This document shows, in pieces, positions 29,009 to 36,903 of a stretch of 64,000 bases of DNA; positions within the stretch are counted from its first letter, which is position 1; each line of letters starts with the position of its first letter. The stretch covers positions 1-64,000 of the forward strand of contig NZ_JAPZQK010000018.1 in assembly GCF_027530345.1 (NCBI RefSeq), given 5' to 3'. The notes beneath the pieces were generated by a model. It had not been told where the DNA came from. It worked only from the letters and a program-made list of their open reading frames with translations, and did no database searches. The DNA comes from Silanimonas sp. (GTDB lineage: Bacteria > Pseudomonadota > Gammaproteobacteria > Xanthomonadales > Xanthomonadaceae). A program made the position numbers and the translations under genes.

Positions 29009-29899
29009 ATGCGCCTTGCCCTCGCCAGCCTGCCCCTGCTGCTTCTGGCCGTGGGAACGGCGAGGGCCGACGGCCTCGAGCCCACGCCCACCTGCCCTGA
29101 CGACGCCGGCTGGAGCGACCCGACGCCGCCGCGCAAGGTCTTCGGCAACACGTGGTACGTGGGCACCTGCGGCATCAGCGCGCTGCTCATCACCGGCAAC
29201 GACGGCCACGTGCTGATCGACGGCGCCACGCCCGAAGCCGGGCCGATGATCGTCGAGAGCATCCGCACGCTAGGCTTCGACCCGCGGGACGTGCGCGTGC
29301 TGTTGAACACGCATGAGCACATCGACCATGCCGGCGGCCTCGCCGCGATCCAGCAGGCCACCGGCGCACCGCTGCGCGCGCGGCGGCCCGGCCTGATCGC
29401 GCTGCGCAAGGGCGACATGGACATGCGCGACCCGCAGCTGCCGTTCCGCATGCCGGGCTTTCCGCCTGTCCCGGTGATCGAGACGCTGGCCGACAACGCC
29501 GAGGTCCGCGTCGGGGATCTCGCGATCCAGACGCATGCCACGCCGGGCCACTCGCTCGGCGGCACCAGCTTCACCTGGACGAGCTGCGAGGGCGAAACCT
29601 GCCGCGCCATGGCGTTCGCCGATTCGCTGAGCGCGGTGGCCCCGGATACCTACCGCTTCAGCGATCCGGCGAATTCGCCTGCGTTCGTGCCCCTGCTGCG
29701 CCAAGCCTTCGCCACCGTCGCTGCCCTGCCCTGCGACATCCTCGTTTCCCCGCATCCCGTGGCCAGCCGGCTCTGGTACCGCCTCGGTGAGGCGCCGAGC
29801 GAGCCTCTGGTCGATCCGACTGCCTGTCGCCGCTACGCAGAGGCCGGCGCCCGCCGCCTCGACGCCCGCCTCGCCACCGAACGTCCGGCCACCCCATGA
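29009..29899 (+). CDS. Subclass B3-like metallo-beta-lactamase, exported
   Basis: A 296-residue precursor with a signal peptide ending in TARA (residue 20) and a metallo-beta-lactamase fold. The zinc residues are all present: H102-x-H104-x-D106-H107 in THEHIDH, H181 in TPGHSLGGTSF and H249 in SPHPVAS, the set expected of B3 enzymes that hydrolyse beta-lactams, including carbapenems. Glu at the variable position of the first motif (HEHIDH rather than HAHxDH) is notable. It follows purB by 17 nt and overlaps the RoxA gene by ATGA, so expression is probably constitutive. Substrate range cannot be read from sequence. Confidence 0.8.
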   Translation: MRLALASLPLLLLAVGTARADGLEPTPTCPDDAGWSDPTPPRKVFGNTWYVGTCGISALLITGNDGHVLIDGATPEAGPMIVESIRTLGFDPRDVRVLLNTHEHIDHAGGLAAIQQATGAPLRARRPGLIALRKGDMDMRDPQLPFRMPGFPPVPVIETLADNAEVRVGDLAIQTHATPGHSLGGTSFTWTSCEGETCRAMAFADSLSAVAPDTYRFSDPANSPAFVPLLRQAFATVAALPCDILVSPHPVASRLWYRLGEAPSEPLVDPTACRRYAEAGARRLDARLATERPATP

Positions 29900-31143
29900 A
29901 CCGCAAGACCAGCGCTCCTTCGAAAACCCTGCCGATCGAAATCGACGCCACCGGCAAAGGCCCGCTCGGCATGCCGGCCGACGTGTTCCTGCGCGACTAC
30001 TGGCAGAAGCGGCCCCTGCTGATCCGCAACGCCTTTCCCGGCTTCGAGACCCCGATCAGTCCTGACGATCTTGGCGCGCTGTCGCTCGAGGCCACCGCGC
30101 TCTCGCGCCTGATCGTCTGGGATCGAAAAAAAGACAAGTGGACCGTCGAGACCGGCCCGCTGCCCGAGGACCGCTTCGACCGCGTGCCCGAGCGCGACTG
30201 GACCTTGCTGGTGCAGGACGTCGACAAGTGGGACGCCGACGTACGCGAGCTGGTCGAGGCCTTCCCCTTCTTGCCGCGCTGGCGGATCGACGACGTGATG
30301 ATCAGCTTCGCCGTCGAAGGCGGCTCGGTCGGGGCGCACATCGACCAGTACGACGTCTTCCTGCTTCAGGGCATGGGCCATCGCCACTGGCAGATCGATG
30401 CGAACCCGAACCAGCCCGTCGATTTCCGTAACGATGCGCCGATCAGGCTGCTGAAGTCGTTCACGCCCAGCCACGAATGGACGCTCGGCCCCGGTGACAT
30501 GCTCTACCTGCCTCCCGGCCTCGGCCACCACGGCGTCGCGCTCGACCCCTGCCTGACCTTCTCGCTGGGCATGCGTGCACCGGCCAAGGCCGAGCTGATC
30601 GAAGACTTCGCGCTGGAATTGGCGTCGCGCGCCGGCGAGCGCGAGCGCTACGCCGACCCGGACCTCGCGGTGCCGACGGATGCCTTTGAGATCGACGCTG
30701 CAGCCCTCGACCGGGTCAAGCAGACCCTCGGTGGCATGGCCGGCGACGGCGCCGAGGACGAGGCCGTGCTGCGCCGCTGGTTCGGCCGCTTCATCACCCG
30801 CTACCGCGCCTCCGGCAACCTGCAGCCGCCCAAGAAGGCTTCGACGCGTGCCGAGTTCGACGCGGCGATCGCCGCCGGCGGCGTGGTGCAGCGCCATCCG
30901 TTCTCGCGCGTCGCCTGGCTGCGCGAAGGCAAGAGCAAGGCGATGTGGTTCGTCACCGGCAGCGACATCGAAGGCCTGCGGGCGAAGGATGCCGCCCTGC
31001 TCTGCCGCGAGGACACGCTCAACGCCGCGGCGTGGGACCTGCTCGACGAGCACGCCCGCGAAGCCGTCGTCGCGCTCGCCGCCCTCGGGCACTATCGCGC
31101 CATCGCCCCGAAGAAGCCCCGCTCGCCCAGGAAGCCCCGATGA
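29896..31143 (+). CDS. roxA: RoxA/YcfD-type JmjC ribosomal protein uL16 arginine hydroxylase
   Basis: A 2-oxoglutarate/Fe(II)-dependent oxygenase of 415 residues with a JmjC cupin core and C-terminal winged-helix domain. The iron facial triad is visible as HID (His148, Asp150) and a His in GLGHHGV (211-212). Family members hydroxylate an arginine of ribosomal protein L16 in an oxygen-dependent way. It overlaps the metallo-beta-lactamase gene upstream and the GNAT gene downstream, both by ATGA. Confidence 0.88.
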   Translation: MNRKTSAPSKTLPIEIDATGKGPLGMPADVFLRDYWQKRPLLIRNAFPGFETPISPDDLGALSLEATALSRLIVWDRKKDKWTVETGPLPEDRFDRVPERDWTLLVQDVDKWDADVRELVEAFPFLPRWRIDDVMISFAVEGGSVGAHIDQYDVFLLQGMGHRHWQIDANPNQPVDFRNDAPIRLLKSFTPSHEWTLGPGDMLYLPPGLGHHGVALDPCLTFSLGMRAPAKAELIEDFALELASRAGERERYADPDLAVPTDAFEIDAAALDRVKQTLGGMAGDGAEDEAVLRRWFGRFITRYRASGNLQPPKKASTRAEFDAAIAAGGVVQRHPFSRVAWLREGKSKAMWFVTGSDIEGLRAKDAALLCREDTLNAAAWDLLDEHAREAVVALAALGHYRAIAPKKPRSPRKPR

Positions 31144-32096
31144 TCAGTGCCGGATTCCGCGTCGAACCCGCCGACTACACCGTCGATTTCGCCGATCTCC
31201 GCGCCGTGCGCGAGCCGGTGTTCGTGGTCGAGCAGCAGGTGCCGATCGAAGAGGAATGGGACGAGCTCGATCCGCAGTGCCGGCACGTGATCGCCCGCGA
31301 CGAGTCGAACCGCCCCATCGGCACGGGACGCCTCACGCCGGAGCGCAAGATCGGCCGAATGGCCGTGCTCGCCGAATGGCGTGGGAAGGGCGTCGGCGAC
31401 GCGCTGATGGAAGCCTTGATGGACGAGGCCCGCGCCTTGGGCTGGCCGGAGGTCAGCCTGAATTCGCAGACGCATGCCATGCCCTTCTACGCGCGCCACG
31501 GCTTCGAGGCCTTCGGCGACGAGTTCATGGAAGCCGGCATCCCGCACCGGAAGATGCGCAAGGCGTTGGGCGCGCCCGATCCGGGCCGCCGCCCGCGCAC
31601 CGCACCGCAAGGCGACGCCGCGCTGCGCGAATTCACCAGTGAATCGGAAGTGCGCGATCTCAGCATCGAGCTGCTCGGCCGCGCCCGCCGCGAGGTCCGC
31701 GTGTTCACCCGCGATCTCGAGCCGGCGCTGTACGGCCACGCAGGCTTGCTCGACGCCCTGCGGACCTTCGCCACCTCGGGGCGTGGGCCGAGCGTGCGCG
31801 TCATCGTCGTCGAGCCCGAGCGACTTCGTGGCGAGAGCCATCCGCTGCTGCCGCTCGCCCAGCGACTCAGCTCGGTGTTCGCCCTGCGCACTCCGGTCGA
31901 TCCGGAGGACCGCCAGGCCGCCGAGGGCTACCTCGTCGTCGACGAAACCGCATACGCCTTCCGCCCGTTGGCGACGCGTTTCGAAGGTAGCGGCTGCCTC
32001 GACGGTCCGGCCCGCGCGCGGCAACTGGCCCAGGAGTTCGATCGCCGCTGGGAACGCGCGAGGGAACTCACCGAACTGCGCGCGCTCGGCTTCTGA
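31140..32096 (+). CDS. GNAT acetyltransferase fused to a C-terminal domain (DUF7931-like)
   Basis: A 318-residue two-domain protein. Residues 1-145 form an ElaA/YjcF-like GNAT fold with the acetyl-CoA loop WRGKGVG and the strand MAVLAEWRG; SLNSQTHAMPFYARHGF completes it. Residues 160-318 form a separate domain of unknown activity (VRDLSIELLGRARREVRVFT, VRVIVVEPERL, GYLVVDETAYAFRPL) with a pattern loosely like phospholipase-D folds but no HKD motif. Substrates are unknown. Last gene of the purB-MBL-roxA unit. Confidence 0.78.
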   Translation: MISAGFRVEPADYTVDFADLRAVREPVFVVEQQVPIEEEWDELDPQCRHVIARDESNRPIGTGRLTPERKIGRMAVLAEWRGKGVGDALMEALMDEARALGWPEVSLNSQTHAMPFYARHGFEAFGDEFMEAGIPHRKMRKALGAPDPGRRPRTAPQGDAALREFTSESEVRDLSIELLGRARREVRVFTRDLEPALYGHAGLLDALRTFATSGRGPSVRVIVVEPERLRGESHPLLPLAQRLSSVFALRTPVDPEDRQAAEGYLVVDETAYAFRPLATRFEGSGCLDGPARARQLAQEFDRRWERARELTELRALGF

Positions 32097-32122
32097 GGCC
32101 GGCGTAGCGGATCAACCGGCCT
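32096..32122. terminator. Weak inverted repeat between convergent genes
   Basis: AGGCCGG (32096-32102) and CCGGCCT (32116-32122) form a 7-bp stem around a loop that contains the end of the leftward lipoprotein gene. No T-tract; low confidence as a terminator. Confidence 0.3.
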
Positions 32123-33686
32123 GGGTCAGCGAGGACGCCGGTAGACGGATCTCGAAGCGGTAGTGGCCCGCAGCATCGGCGGCGATCTGCAACAGTTCGA
32201 CGCGGGGGCCACTGGGCGATACGACGCCATCGATCGCCCGCAGCGTGTTCGACACGCAACGCATCTCGTCCGCCTCGCCAGCGATGATCACCGCGTCTCC
32301 TGCGTAGCGCAGCGACGTGCTGCGGCAACCCGCCGACAGCAACGGCTGGATCCGCGTTTCCACTTCGGCCAAAGGGGCGAACCCCGGCGGCATCGGGCCG
32401 GACTGGGGCAAGGGATCCGACGGCGGATTGGGCGATGCGGTCTGTGGCGCGTCCGTGGCGGAGGCATCACTCCCCGGCGCCGGAGTGAAGCTCACCAGGA
32501 CGCGCTCGCTCGGCGGTTGGACCGCCGGATGGGTGTCGAGGAAGATTTCGAACTCGTGGCGTACCTTCCCACCGCTCGAGATCACCCGCTTGATCACTTC
32601 GCGGTCTTCGATGTGCCCCGGATCGCCCTCCTTCAGGGCGGCAAGGAACCACTCCAGCCGGCGCCACTGTTCCTCCCCCTCCATCAGCGGGTCACTGGGC
32701 ACCGCATGCACGCGGACGCGGTGCCCGATGAACGGCAGTTGCGCGATCTCGACGGATTCGATGGTGACGCCCGCCGGAAGCAGCGGACGCAAGGCATCGC
32801 GCACCGCATCGGGATCGGCATACCGCCGCTCGGCGCTGCGGCGAGCGCTGGCCGCAGCGACGGCCTGCTCCTGCTCGATCACATCTGCGGGGCGAGCGAA
32901 CACGTACCCCAGAGACACACGATCCGCGTCCCAAAGCTGTATCGACGCGTCGCGCGCCCACCGCGCCGTGCCCAAGTAGGCGCCGGTGGGCACGCGCCAG
33001 GACTGGTCGCCCCAGCCGCCCATGGCGGTATAGGTCCTTTCCTTGGATTCGAACACCAGGTGCCCACCGTCATCGAGCGTCATCCGCACCGGCGCGAGGT
33101 GCTCGCGCGGCAAAACCACCCAGCCGTCCTCGCAGGTGAAATCCCGGCCCCGATCCAGACGCACCACCGTGCCCGTCGCTGGGCCCAGGTCACGGAGCCG
33201 TGCCTGCAGCACCGGCTCGCCGTTGCGGGCGACGAAGGCCGCACGGCTCGTCGGCTGCATCAACGCGTACCACTCGGCGTATCGCGGACGCTGATGCTCT
33301 CGGATCGTTTCGAGTTCAGCCATCACGTTGCCGAAGGAACGGACGAAGTGCAGCTCGATGGCATGGGTACCGTCGGAGTGCACGACCACGCCCTCGTACT
33401 GCGCAAGGTCGCCGGCGCCGTAGCCCTGGCCGCCCCTCGGCGAGAACACGTCGTCGAGTCGGGAGGGCTTCTCCGGATCGACTCCCGGATCGGGATCGCC
33501 ATCCGCGGTCAGCGGCTGCAGGGCATAGCCGCCGCTGAGATCCGGGCAGCCGGTGACGGGATCGGTGGGCGGATCGCCCTGATCGGCACCGCGTTCGAAG
33601 GCGGTGCATCCGGCCAGCAACGCCCCCAGCAGTGGAACGAGGAAGCGCTTGGCCGATGCGCGCTCAGCGGGTGTTGGCAATGGCAT
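32112..33686 (-). CDS. Large hypothetical lipoprotein
   Basis: A 524-residue predicted lipoprotein. The start at 33686 gives a compact signal (basic ERASAKR, hydrophobic FLVPLLGALL, lipobox LAGC with Cys27); the frame is open to an earlier ATG at 33824, which would bury the signal peptide. The body shows no family that can be named. Visible are a Pro/Asp-rich segment after the Cys, a predicted beta-rich part (WVVLPREHLAPVRMTLDDGG), a helix with AVAAASARRSAERRYADPD and a low-complexity Pro/Ser linker (about 430-455). It lies downstream of the second YtrA/ABC operon, 189 nt away, and may be transcribed with it. Confidence 0.6.
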   Translation of the reverse strand: MPLPTPAERASAKRFLVPLLGALLAGCTAFERGADQGDPPTDPVTGCPDLSGGYALQPLTADGDPDPGVDPEKPSRLDDVFSPRGGQGYGAGDLAQYEGVVVHSDGTHAIELHFVRSFGNVMAELETIREHQRPRYAEWYALMQPTSRAAFVARNGEPVLQARLRDLGPATGTVVRLDRGRDFTCEDGWVVLPREHLAPVRMTLDDGGHLVFESKERTYTAMGGWGDQSWRVPTGAYLGTARWARDASIQLWDADRVSLGYVFARPADVIEQEQAVAAASARRSAERRYADPDAVRDALRPLLPAGVTIESVEIAQLPFIGHRVRVHAVPSDPLMEGEEQWRRLEWFLAALKEGDPGHIEDREVIKRVISSGGKVRHEFEIFLDTHPAVQPPSERVLVSFTPAPGSDASATDAPQTASPNPPSDPLPQSGPMPPGFAPLAEVETRIQPLLSAGCRSTSLRYAGDAVIIAGEADEMRCVSNTLRAIDGVVSPSGPRVELLQIAADAAGHYRFEIRLPASSLTQAG

Positions 33687-33875
33687 CGAGGTTCTCGGAA
33701 GCATGGCGGTCGGGTCGACGGATGGCACCACGGATGACTGGCTCGCGCCAAGTGGGCGGAACTCCGCGACACGAGTTACGGAATCCGTGTCGGATTCCGT
33801 GGATTCATGGTCGCGATTTCCCATCCTTTGTTCGCGGGCGACCGGGAGCGCTAGCGCAAGCGCGTTGCCTCCGAA
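33687..33875 (-). other. Spacer between permease and lipoprotein genes
   Basis: 189 bp without a supported gene. An in-frame extension of the lipoprotein gene to 33824 is possible but unlikely. No clear promoter or terminator is seen. Confidence 0.35.
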
Positions 33876-35417
33876 TCACGCGGAACGAGGCATCAGGCCA
33901 CGAATCAGCGCGTTGTCATGTTCGCCGTGCAGTCGAACGGCGGCGATCCCCAACAGGACCGCCGCGATCGCCAGCAACGCCAGCAACGCCATGACGGGCA
34001 AGATCGGATCCACGCGGATGAAGTGCAAAAACTGCCCGAACAGCTTGTCGAAATGGGAGGAGATGCCCTGCATCCAGACCATCGGACCGTAGACGAGGGC
34101 GAGACCCGTCGCCACGCCTGCGGCATCCGAGAAGCGCTGCGCCGCCTTCGAACCCAGCATCAGCCCATGCGTGGACGTTCGCATGCGCAGCGCCTCCAGC
34201 AGGCCCACGGCCGCAAGAATCCCCAAGCCGAGCGGGGCGACGCCAGCAAACGCCGCAGTACCCAGGACCAACAACATCATCCCCAGACTCTGCGGGAGCC
34301 ACAGCGGGCGCAAGCGCCGACGCCAGGCGGCGTACCCGGCGGCTACACCCGGGAGCAGTCGGACTTCTGCATGCAATGCACCCGTTTCGCGAAGCTCCGA
34401 GGCAAGCCGCCGCGCATAACCCGCCTGAAGCGCACCGTTCATCACGAAGCCCCACAGCACCAGCAGCATTACAAGAAGCAGCACGAGCATTTCGGAAAGC
34501 GTGCGCTTGCCCGGACTCAGCGTGTACATCACGGTGAAGAACCCGAGCATCAGCATCGGCCAACCCAGCATGACTCCGGCCCATTTCAGCCAATGGCGAG
34601 CCGGATCGGCGACTTGCCGCCAGGCCTGTTCTCCGAGCAGCGCACGCACGCGGGCGTCAGCATCCAGGCGATCCAGCGTGGGGTTCGCCGGTCGGGCGCG
34701 CTGTCGGCGCGCCTGCAGCAGCACCGCCAAGGGCGCGCTGTTCGGCGCGTCGAACGGGCTGCCCGTGTGGCGACCGAAACTGAAGACGAACGCGTAGTCG
34801 CCACCCACGGCCGGATCCACACCTGCCCGACGCAGCGAGCGCAAACGACGGAACATCAGCACGAGTGCCAGACCGACGATCGGAACCGCCACCTGCAAGG
34901 CGTCCGCATCCATTCTCGAAAACGAATCGGCGGAAACGACCACCACCAGTCCGATGGGTAGCAGCATCATCACCGGCATCCAGCGGTATGGCATGACAGC
35001 CGCCAGCGCACCGATCGATGACGCGACCATCGCGACCGCCAGCGTTTTGGCCACCACCACGGAAGACACGACGCCGGGGGCCAGCCACGACGCGATCCCC
35101 ATCGCGCCGAAGAGAACGGCAAGAAAGGTCGAGAAGCGGAGCGCTTCGGCGACGAGACTCGAGGACGTGACGCCCGGCACGGCCTGGCGCGACGCGTCGA
35201 ACCAGAACAAAACGGAGCGCGCGCTGCTGAACTGGTATCGGAACATCAAGGGCAGCCCGACCAAGGGGAGCGTCCTCGCACTCACCGCGCCGAGCGTGGC
35301 GTCATCGCTGGCCAATGCCCCGATGAAGCCGATCAGGGCTCCCATTCCGGCAAGCGACAGAGCCCAAGCCGCATCGCCCCAAGTCGTGGTGGCACGGAGG
35401 ACCTTGAGGGCGCTCAT
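33876..35417 (-). CDS. ABC-2 type permease-like membrane protein
   Basis: A 513-residue membrane protein with about ten to twelve hydrophobic segments, arranged in two groups (about residues 15-200 and 300-500) around a cytoplasmic loop at 195-295. It is much larger than the 320-residue permease of the first YtrA operon and may be a fused double permease. It overlaps its ATPase gene by ATGA. The substrate is unknown. Confidence 0.7.
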   Translation of the reverse strand: MSALKVLRATTTWGDAAWALSLAGMGALIGFIGALASDDATLGAVSARTLPLVGLPLMFRYQFSSARSVLFWFDASRQAVPGVTSSSLVAEALRFSTFLAVLFGAMGIASWLAPGVVSSVVVAKTLAVAMVASSIGALAAVMPYRWMPVMMLLPIGLVVVVSADSFSRMDADALQVAVPIVGLALVLMFRRLRSLRRAGVDPAVGGDYAFVFSFGRHTGSPFDAPNSAPLAVLLQARRQRARPANPTLDRLDADARVRALLGEQAWRQVADPARHWLKWAGVMLGWPMLMLGFFTVMYTLSPGKRTLSEMLVLLLVMLLVLWGFVMNGALQAGYARRLASELRETGALHAEVRLLPGVAAGYAAWRRRLRPLWLPQSLGMMLLVLGTAAFAGVAPLGLGILAAVGLLEALRMRTSTHGLMLGSKAAQRFSDAAGVATGLALVYGPMVWMQGISSHFDKLFGQFLHFIRVDPILPVMALLALLAIAAVLLGIAAVRLHGEHDNALIRGLMPRSA

Positions 35418-36304
35418 TCCACCACCTCGATGAACAGGTCTTCGAGTGAGAGATGGTCGACGCGAACGCCGGGGGCCTCGGCGAGTGCCGGCCAGCGTTC
35501 GCGGCCACGCTGCACGAGCAGACGCAGGCCACCGTCGACCGTCTGTCGGCGCGCCAACTCGCCGGGCACGGGCCCCTTCAGCGTGTCGACCGCGCTCGCT
35601 GGAACGTGCAGGCGGGCGATGTTTTCCTTCAACACGTCCTGCGGCGCGCACAGCAGCAGTTCGCCGCGGTGAAGGAAGGCGATGTCGCTGGCTACACGCT
35701 CGAGGTCGGAGATGATGTGCGTCGAGAACACCACAGTGGTGCCGAGTTCACCGGCCCGCAAGACGATTTCGCGCATCAATTCCCTGCGCCCCACCGGATC
35801 CAACGCCGACGCCGGTTCATCCAGAACCAGCAACTCAGGCGAATGCGCCATGCCACGGATCAGCGCAAGACGCTGGCGCTCACCCGGCGATAGCTTGCCG
35901 ACCAGTGCCTTCGGGTCGAGGGCCCAGCGCTCCAGCATGGCCTTGGCCCAAGCCTTGTCCCAGCGCGTGTAGAAGCCACCGATCAAGGCGAGCATGTCAT
36001 CGACGCGCATCCACGACATCGATTCGGGCTGCTGAGCGACGTAGCCAATTCGCTGCTTCACGGCATCGGACAAGGCTCGCGCCGGTTCACCGAAGAGGCG
36101 TGCTTCGCCACCGTCGACCGGCACGAGGCCAAGCAATGCCCTCATGAGGGTCGACTTACCCGCGCCATTGCGACCGACCAGGCCAAGCACCGCGCCCGCC
36201 GGGACCTGCAGCGTGAGATCGCGCAGGACGGGCTTTCCGTCGAAACTCTTGCGTAGGCCGCTGCAGCGCAGCGGGGCTTCCGGGATGAAGGCATCGGGGG
36301 TCAT
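35414..36304 (-). CDS. ABC transporter ATP-binding protein
   Basis: A 296-residue ATPase with Walker A GRNGAGKST (about residues 43-51), signature LSPGERQRL, Walker B LLVLDEPASALD and switch His in FSTHIISDL. It lies between a YtrA-type regulator and a large permease, overlapping both. It is closer to the canonical signature than the ATPase at 11.1-12.0 kb, so the two operons are paralogous in layout but not recent copies. Confidence 0.9.
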   Translation of the reverse strand: MTPDAFIPEAPLRCSGLRKSFDGKPVLRDLTLQVPAGAVLGLVGRNGAGKSTLMRALLGLVPVDGGEARLFGEPARALSDAVKQRIGYVAQQPESMSWMRVDDMLALIGGFYTRWDKAWAKAMLERWALDPKALVGKLSPGERQRLALIRGMAHSPELLVLDEPASALDPVGRRELMREIVLRAGELGTTVVFSTHIISDLERVASDIAFLHRGELLLCAPQDVLKENIARLHVPASAVDTLKGPVPGELARRQTVDGGLRLLVQRGRERWPALAEAPGVRVDHLSLEDLFIEVVE

Positions 36305-36756
36305 CGGGAGGTCCTTGGGGATTTCGGGGAAGTCGCAACAGGGGGCGTCGCCGCCGGGGGGGCGTCGACTTCGGGGGTGAGAAACAACGCGTGCAGACGC
36401 TCGCAGACCGGTCCGGCGGCCAGGCCGAGATCACTGGCTTCACGGATCACATCGCGCAGCCGCGGCTCGAGAAGACGCATCCGGGCATCCGCCGTCAGGC
36501 CGACGCCGCGGGCTTCGGCCACCGCCATGCCAACGCCGCGCCGTCGCTCGAGCACACCGTCCGCCTCGAGCTGGCTGTAGGCGCGGCTCACGGTCATCGG
36601 ATTGATGGCATGGTGCTCGGCCATCTCGCGCACCGAAGGCAATCCCTCGCCCACGCGAAGCTGGCCCGCCGCGACGAAGCGGCGTACCTGCTCCACGATC
36701 TGGCGGTAGATCGGGTCGGCCGAGGCGGGGCTGATGAGGAAGTGGCTTGCGTCCAT
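36301..36756 (-). CDS. GntR family regulator, YtrA subfamily (second copy)
   Basis: A 151-residue regulator: winged helix at about residues 12-80 (PIYRQIVEQVRRFV, VGEGLPSVREMAE, NPMTVSRAYSQLEADGVLERRRGVG) and a short helical C-terminal part ending in a Pro/Ala-rich tail. It probably represses its own operon. The ATG at 36756 lies 7 nt after a -10-like box, so the mRNA may be leaderless. An upstream in-frame start would place the promoter inside the gene and is rejected. Confidence 0.85.
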   Translation of the reverse strand: MDASHFLISPASADPIYRQIVEQVRRFVAAGQLRVGEGLPSVREMAEHHAINPMTVSRAYSQLEADGVLERRRGVGMAVAEARGVGLTADARMRLLEPRLRDVIREASDLGLAAGPVCERLHALFLTPEVDAPPAATPPVATSPKSPRTSR

Positions 36757-36778
36757 GTGTATCAATAAACCAATACAC
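36757..36778. promoter_or_regulatory. Candidate YtrA-type operator of the second ABC operon
   Basis: GTGTAT (36757-36762) and ATACAC (36773-36778) form an inverted repeat with a 10-nt centre, spanning the -10 box and ending at the regulator's ATG. Similar half-sites flank the promoter at 10454-10476. Confidence 0.5.
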
Positions 36779-36792
36779 CAAGCCGCCGTCAA
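36764..36792 (-). promoter_or_regulatory. Promoter of the second YtrA/ABC operon
   Basis: On the minus strand, TTGACG (36792-36787) and TTTATT (36769-36764) are 17 bp apart. The predicted start point falls at or next to the A of the ATG at 36756, giving a leaderless transcript. Confidence 0.55.
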
Positions 36793-36815
36793 GCCCCCTT
36801 GGCGCTCGTTGCGCC

Positions 36816-36821
36816 TATAAT
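36816..36821 (+). promoter_or_regulatory. sucA: Consensus -10 box of the sucABlpd operon
   Basis: A perfect TATAAT with no good -35 hexamer 16-18 bp upstream. It would give a leader of about 75 nt before the sucA GTG. Confidence 0.5.
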
Positions 36822-36873
36822 TGCGGCGCGCCGGGTCCCGCGCCGGCGTCAAGTCCTTCAAAAACAATCACTT

Positions 36874-36888
36874 GACCCCGCTGGGGTC
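36874..36888 (+). promoter_or_regulatory. sucA: Short hairpin in the sucA leader
   Basis: GACCCC and GGGGTC, 3 nt apart, form a 6-bp stem ending 15 nt before the sucA start codon, close to the AGGA ribosome site. A role in translation control is possible but untested. Confidence 0.35.
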
Positions 36889-36903
36889 GTGCACAGGATC
36901 GCC

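Noticed and set aside
33687-33824. Extended N terminus of the large lipoprotein from ATG 33824.
   Set aside because: It would place the lipobox at about residue 73, far too deep for a signal peptide.
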